This document shows, piece after piece, positions 22,755 to 26,901 of a DNA stretch of 26,901 bases. The notes under the pieces are model-generated. The model was not told the origin of the DNA, did not search any database, and was given only the letters and a program-made list of their open reading frames with translations. The first letter of the stretch is position 1. Every line of letters begins with the position of its first letter. Location of the stretch: assembly GCA_028290125.1 (NCBI GenBank), contig JAQGKM010000306.1:1-26901 (forward strand). The letters run 5' to 3'. The DNA comes from Hyphomicrobiales bacterium (GTDB lineage Bacteria; Pseudomonadota; Alphaproteobacteria; Rhizobiales; Beijerinckiaceae). The position numbers and the translations under genes are program-made.

Positions 22755-23827
22755 TTCACGACCTCGCGCGCGCGGGCGACCAGATCGGGGCGCGTGGCGA
22801 AGAACTTGTCGACGAGCTCCTGCAGATCCTCGCCGCTGCGCGGATCGAGCTCGAGCTTCATCTTTTCGGCGTCGGCCCTGAAGCCCGCATCCTTGAACGT
22901 GTCGTCGAACGCCTTGCGAAGCGCGGCGACGCGATCGAGCGGCACGCCCGGCGGCGCCAGGAAGGGCCGGCCGAATTCGAGCTGTCCGAAGATCAGCTCC
23001 AGCGTTTCGCGATCGTCCGGCGTCTTGATGAAGTCCCAGATGGTCGGGATGCCCTGGCGCGTCATGTCCTCGTTGGGTCGCATGCCGAGCTGCACGATGA
23101 CCTTGGCCTGTCCGTCCTTGAGCCAGCCGGGGACCTGCATCAGCATTTCCGCATATTGCAGCCCGCATACCGCCTCGATCTCGCCGCGCTCGAACGCCTG
23201 CAAGGTGTCGGGGCTGCCCTTGTAGCCGGCGACGATCTTGAATTTCGTCTTGAGCAGGCGTTGCAACAGAACCGGCATGTCGCCGATCGCGGCGCCACGC
23301 CCGGCGGCGCCGACGATCAGCGGTTGCTCGAGCGCCTGCTGGAAGGATTGCACCTTGGCGTCCGGCCGCACGAAGCAGGTGCCGCCGTCGGCGGTCGCGG
23401 CGCTCGCGAGGTAATGGAACTTGCGCGAGTCGTAACGCGCCGCATCGGCGTTGCCGATCAGCGGTTCAACAATGGCGCCGCGAAAGATCTCGCCGATGAC
23501 GGTGCCGTCTTTCGCGGAGTTGAAATACAGCGTGCGCGCCGCGATCAGGCTCCCCGCGCCGGGCGAGTTCACGATGACGATGGACGGCTTTCCGGGAATG
23601 TAGCCGGACAGCCGTGGCGCGATGGCGCGGGCGTAGACATCATAGCCGCCGCCCGCATTGCCGCCGACGATCATGGTGATCGTCTTGCCGCGATAGAAGT
23701 CCGCGACCTCATCCGCCGCCTGGGCGTGCGACGCGCCGGCGACCGCCAGAACAGCGGCGAGGGCGCCTCGCCATCGGCGGATGGCGTTCAGACTGCGCGA
23801 GCCGCCGGGAACGACTTTCCTTTGCAT
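22751..23827 (-). CDS. TctC/Bug-family substrate-binding protein
   Basis: About 358 residues. The long N-terminal signal region reads RRWRGALAAVLAVAGASHAQA (18-38), with cleavage likely before ADEVADFYRGK. Further motifs: GGNAGGGYDVYARAI, IVIVNSPGAGSLIAA, AGYKGSPDTLQAFERGEIE and PPGVPLDRVAALRKAFDD. The start at 23827 is chosen because GGAAAGAGG lies just upstream; a longer frame to 23920 overlaps the end of the ThDP enzyme gene. It lies 34 bases after that gene and overlaps the next receptor by four bases. It belongs to the divergent branch with the receptors at 6582, 14648, 15727 and 21748. Its membrane partners are not in the window. Confidence 0.9.
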   Translation of the reverse strand: MQRKVVPGGSRSLNAIRRWRGALAAVLAVAGASHAQAADEVADFYRGKTITMIVGGNAGGGYDVYARAIAPRLSGYIPGKPSIVIVNSPGAGSLIAARTLYFNSAKDGTVIGEIFRGAIVEPLIGNADAARYDSRKFHYLASAATADGGTCFVRPDAKVQSFQQALEQPLIVGAAGRGAAIGDMPVLLQRLLKTKFKIVAGYKGSPDTLQAFERGEIEAVCGLQYAEMLMQVPGWLKDGQAKVIVQLGMRPNEDMTRQGIPTIWDFIKTPDDRETLELIFGQLEFGRPFLAPPGVPLDRVAALRKAFDDTFKDAGFRADAEKMKLELDPRSGEDLQELVDKFFATRPDLVARAREVVK

Positions 23828-23861
23828 CGGAGCCTCTTTCCTCGTTGACGTACCTTGTCGC

Positions 23862-25628
23862 TCAGGCGCCACGCTTGGTGGTGGTGGACGCCGCGCCACG
23901 TTCTTCGCCGGGCTCGACATGCACGTCGATGACGCAGACGCCGCCCGATTTCAGGATGTCGACGCCTTGCAGGATGGCTTCGCGCAGGGCCTCTATGCTC
24001 GTCACCGGGCCAATGCCTACGGCGCCTTGCGAATGCGCGAGTTCGGAGATGTTGACCTCGGGATCGGCGATGCGCTGGCCGATCCAGCGGTTCGACGCCG
24101 GCCTGTTGCGGCGCCGCGCCACGGCGTCCTGATGCATCTCGTCGTTGAAGTAGGAGCGGTTGTTGTTGACGATGATGAGCGTGGGAATGCGCGAGCGGGC
24201 CGCGCTCCACACGGCGGACGCGCCCATGCAGAAATCGCCGTCGCCCACGACCGCGACGGTGTAGCGACCGCGCGTGTGCAAGCCGAGCGCGGCGCCGACC
24301 GCGATGCCCGGGCCGGACCCGAGACCGCCGCCGCCGTCGCGCCCGAGATAGGCGAGCGGGTTGCGGAAAGGCCAGATGTCGCTCGGCCACGCCCGGCACA
24401 GCACCGCGATGCTGACGTCGTCAGGGTTGTCGAAGGCGGCGCGCAATTCGCGCGCGATCGCCACCATGGTGGGCTTGGTGTCGGGCGCATGCGGCTTGCG
24501 CTCGCCGCGCTGGCGCCAGGGTTCGCGCACGCCCGGTCCGAGCGCCGCGATGAGATCGGTCACGAGCGCATCGGCGGAGGCTGCGATGGGCACGTCCACG
24601 GGGCCGAGCCGCATGTAGTTCATGTGGGCGCCATTGTGCAGAATCGGATCGAGCGTGGCGCTGATCACTTTCGCGGCTGGCGCGGGCGAGTCGTTCTCGC
24701 GATTGGTCGCCGTGCCGAGATCCCACCATTCCAGCGAGAGGATGACGTCGGCTTCGTTGATGATGTCGCGTACGGCGGCGCCGATCTTCTGGTGGCCGAA
24801 CGGCGCGAGAATGTGGGCGGGGTGATCCGTCGGGAAAACCGCGCGGTTGCGGAGATCGGTCATCACCACGGCGCCGAGACGCTCGGCGAGCTTGACGCGT
24901 GCGTCCCACGCCTCCGTCGAAATGTCGCCGCGACCGGCAAGGATCAGCGGACGCTTCGCGTTGCGCAGCAGGTCGACGGCGCGCGCCAGCAGGTCTGCCG
25001 ATGGACGCGGCGGCGCAGGCGCCTGGAAGCGCGACATGTCCGGAAAATCGGGCACGGTCGAGAGCGATGTTTCCTGCAGCCCGGCATCGAGGCAGATGTA
25101 GACCGGCGCCGTCGGCGCGCTGCGCGTGATGATGTTGGCGCGGCACATGGCCTCGATCATCGCTTCGGGCGAGGTCGGCTGGTTGTCCCATTTCACGAAG
25201 TCGCGGATCATGCCGCCCTGGTCCGCGGACGTGTGGATCCAGTCGATCCATGGACGACGCTGCGAGGAATCCATCGGCCCTGTCGCGCCAAGCACGAACA
25301 TCGGCGCGCGATCGCACCACGCGTTGTAGAGCGCCATCATGCCATGCAGCAGGCCGATGTTGGCGTGCAGCACGCAGGCCATCGGCTCGCCCGTCGCCTT
25401 GGCGTATCCGTGCGCGATCGCGACGGAGTGGTCCTCGTGCAGGCAGACGATGATCGAGGGCGCCTCGTTGCCGAGATGGTTGACGATGGAATCGTGCAGG
25501 CCGCGAAAACTGGCGCCGGGGCAGAGGCTGACATAGGGCATCTGGAAGCGGCGCAGCATCTGTGCGGCGACATCGCTGACCCAGGCGATTTGCGTATCCG
25601 GTTCACCTTCTGGCTTGTCGAAATGCAT
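23862..25628 (-). CDS. Thiamine-diphosphate-dependent enzyme (acetolactate synthase-like)
   Basis: About 588 residues. N-terminal domain with YVSLCPGASFRGLHDSIVN (32-50) and the cofactor-activating E65 in CLHEDHSVAIAHGYAK; central domain with LILAGRGDISTEAWDARV (228-245); C-terminal domain with the ThDP/Mg motif GDGDFCMGA (462-470) ending in VNNN (487-490). A 2-keto-acid decarboxylase, lyase or synthase is expected. The ATG at 25628 has AGGGA eight bases upstream; the open frame further up is rich in Arg/Pro and not coding. It heads a minus-strand operon with three TctC receptors. It is a close paralogue of the divergent gene at 26086: the two align without gaps over residues 16-185 by eye. 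It is more distant from the ThDP enzyme at 12937. Product unknown. Confidence 0.88.
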   Translation of the reverse strand: MHFDKPEGEPDTQIAWVSDVAAQMLRRFQMPYVSLCPGASFRGLHDSIVNHLGNEAPSIIVCLHEDHSVAIAHGYAKATGEPMACVLHANIGLLHGMMALYNAWCDRAPMFVLGATGPMDSSQRRPWIDWIHTSADQGGMIRDFVKWDNQPTSPEAMIEAMCRANIITRSAPTAPVYICLDAGLQETSLSTVPDFPDMSRFQAPAPPRPSADLLARAVDLLRNAKRPLILAGRGDISTEAWDARVKLAERLGAVVMTDLRNRAVFPTDHPAHILAPFGHQKIGAAVRDIINEADVILSLEWWDLGTATNRENDSPAPAAKVISATLDPILHNGAHMNYMRLGPVDVPIAASADALVTDLIAALGPGVREPWRQRGERKPHAPDTKPTMVAIARELRAAFDNPDDVSIAVLCRAWPSDIWPFRNPLAYLGRDGGGGLGSGPGIAVGAALGLHTRGRYTVAVVGDGDFCMGASAVWSAARSRIPTLIIVNNNRSYFNDEMHQDAVARRRNRPASNRWIGQRIADPEVNISELAHSQGAVGIGPVTSIEALREAILQGVDILKSGGVCVIDVHVEPGEERGAASTTTKRGA

Positions 25629-26085
25629 GCGACGTTCCCTATCGATGGAAGGCTTGGTGGCGTCTCGCGCCGCAACAAGGCATGGCCAGCGCACGCCGGC
25701 TGAGCGCACGCGGATATGTGCTGAATGTGGACCCGTTCTCGGCAAGGCGTCAGCGCGCTTCTGATTGCAGGTCGCGTCGGACGGCTCGCCGGTCGGGCGG
25801 TTTCCTCCAAGGCACAGGCTAAAACACCCACGTCCGAGCGATAATCGAAAACCCGGCGCTGGTGATCGCTTTTGCGTTTCCGCTGATGGCGAGCGCGGCG
25901 CCTGGCGATTGATTTTATGGGACATGTCATTCAATCGTCGCCGATCGGCCGGTTTCTGGGGGCCCGGCGTTCACTGGCGTTTTGCGTCACGTGCAGCGTC
26001 GTGCTTTATCTTTGCGAGAAATCGTCGACGTTTCGTCGGCGCGCGACGCGTTCGCGTTTGCTTTCAGGGAAAGGCCAAGCCGCAG
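25629..26085. other. Divergent intergenic region between two paralogous ThDP enzyme genes
   Basis: 457 bases without a credible gene; open frames across it are Arg-rich and lack family character. It must hold the promoters of both divergent operons. The best plus-strand match is TTGCGT (25982-25987) and TTTATC (26005-26010) with a 17-base spacer, weak by consensus. A short inverted repeat CGACG-TTT-CGTCG lies at 26026-26038. No regulator gene is adjacent. I see no convincing minus-strand promoter. Confidence 0.4.
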
Positions 26086-26901
26086 ATGGGTATGGAACAG
26101 AATTCGAACGCACCCGCCGAAATCGCAGGCTGGGGCAGCGATGTCATTGCGGACGTGCTGCGCGCGCTTGGCTTCCCGTATGCGGTCATTGTGCCCGGCG
26201 CCAGCTTTCGCGGCCTGCATGACAGCATCGTCAACCGTCTCGGCAACCAGACCCCGCAGCTCGTCACCTGCCTGCACGAGAACCACGCGGTCTCCATCGC
26301 GGACGGCTATTCGCGCGTCACCGAGACGCCGCTGCTCGTCATCCTGCATTCCAACGTCGGCCTCATGAACGGCTCGATGGCGATCTACAACGCCTGGTGC
26401 GACCGACGCCCGATGATGATCCTCGGCGCGACCGGCCCGGTCGATGCGCATCATCGCCGTCCGTGGATCGACTGGGTGCACACCTCGAAAGATCAGGGCG
26501 CGCTCGTTCGCAACTTCGTGAAGTGGGACGACCAGCCGGCCTCCGCCGAGGCTGCGATCGAGTCGCTGCTGCGCGCGAACCAGATCACCCGCGCCGCGCC
26601 GCACGGGCCGGTCTATGTCTGCCTCGATGCGCATATGCAGGAGGGCAAGCTAGATCGCGCCATTCCTGCCCCGCAGATCGAGCGCTTCGCGGCGCCGCGC
26701 CGCATCGGCGTCGACATGAGCGCCTTGCGCGACGTCGACAGTGCGCTGCGCGCCGCGAAGAAGCCGTTGATCCTGGCGGGTCGTGTCTCGCGCGGCATGG
26801 ACGACTGGAGCCGCCGCATCGCGCTGGCCGAGCGTTACGGCGCTACCGTGCTGTCCTCCACCAACAACGCGCCGGCGTTCCCGACCGCGCATCCGTTGCA
26901 T
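26086..26901 (+). CDS. Thiamine-diphosphate-dependent enzyme, N-terminal part (runs off window)
   Basis: 272 codons open to the last base of the window. It begins MGMEQNSNAPAEIAGWGSDV; a second ATG at 26092 is equally possible, with GGGAAAGG 12-18 bases upstream. The N-terminal ThDP domain is complete, with VPGASFRGLHDSIVNRLGN (36-54) and glutamate E65 in CLHENHAVSIADGYSR. The start of the central domain follows (LILAGRVSRGMDDWSRRIAL). It is a paralogue of the product of the gene at 25628, transcribed in the opposite direction; YNAWCDR, GATGP, RRPWIDW and FVKWD are shared at the same positions. Downstream context is outside the window. Whether the two are alternative enzymes or form a mixed complex is unknown. 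Confidence 0.9.
   Translation, partial: MGMEQNSNAPAEIAGWGSDVIADVLRALGFPYAVIVPGASFRGLHDSIVNRLGNQTPQLVTCLHENHAVSIADGYSRVTETPLLVILHSNVGLMNGSMAIYNAWCDRRPMMILGATGPVDAHHRRPWIDWVHTSKDQGALVRNFVKWDDQPASAEAAIESLLRANQITRAAPHGPVYVCLDAHMQEGKLDRAIPAPQIERFAAPRRIGVDMSALRDVDSALRAAKKPLILAGRVSRGMDDWSRRIALAERYGATVLSSTNNAPAFPTAHPLH

Noticed and set aside
23781..25703. Plus-strand open frame of 640 codons opposite the minus-strand ThDP enzyme
   Set aside because: Antisense shadow with biased composition; the minus strand carries the ThDP motifs.

Overview
The window is GC-rich DNA from what looks like an alphaproteobacterium, probably of the order Hyphomicrobiales (Rhizobiales). The reasons are a GapR/DUF2312 gene, which is a lineage marker for Alphaproteobacteria, dense solute-uptake and catabolic operons, and many TctC/Bug-type periplasmic receptors. 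The genus cannot be fixed from the sequence alone. Almost every base is coding. I see no insertion sequence, phage gene, integrase or CRISPR array.

Layout. (1) 1-7619, plus strand: a catabolic operon. It holds the 3' part of a 3-hydroxyacyl-CoA dehydrogenase-family gene, a complete branched-chain-amino-acid-type ABC importer (binding protein, two ATPases, two permeases), a beta-keto acid cleavage enzyme (BKACE/DUF849) and a TctC-family receptor. Dehydrogenase plus BKACE resembles the logic of carnitine breakdown: a 3-hydroxy acid is oxidised to a beta-keto acid, which is then cleaved with acetyl-CoA. (2) 7638-10463: a housekeeping island with a 4'-phosphopantetheinyl transferase, tRNA-Pro(CGG), tRNA-Gln(TTG), an HNH nuclease-like gene directly behind gapR, and a PaaI-type thioesterase. 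(3) 10466-18459: a LysR regulator divergent from a second catabolic operon. That operon encodes a Rieske non-haem iron oxygenase, a thiamine-diphosphate (ThDP) enzyme, two TctC receptors, a two-domain VOC protein and a C-C-hydrolase-like alpha/beta hydrolase. (4) 18442-20738: a ketopantoate-reductase-like dehydrogenase and a divergent membrane acyltransferase. (5) 20748-25628, minus strand: a third operon of one ThDP enzyme followed by three TctC receptors, one with a single-base frameshift. (6) 26086 to the end: the start of a second ThDP enzyme, a close paralogue transcribed divergently.

The recurring theme is soluble TctC receptors (six in about 17 kb) with no TctA/TctB membrane subunits in view. 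Most sit beside ThDP-dependent or other carbon-carbon-cleaving enzymes. This suggests several uptake-and-breakdown modules for organic or aromatic acids whose substrates cannot be read from the sequence. The most interesting candidates are the Rieske/ThDP/VOC/hydrolase operon and the ThDP-TctC pairing. No wholly novel non-coding system was found, but several intercistronic hairpins and operator-like palindromes are recorded.
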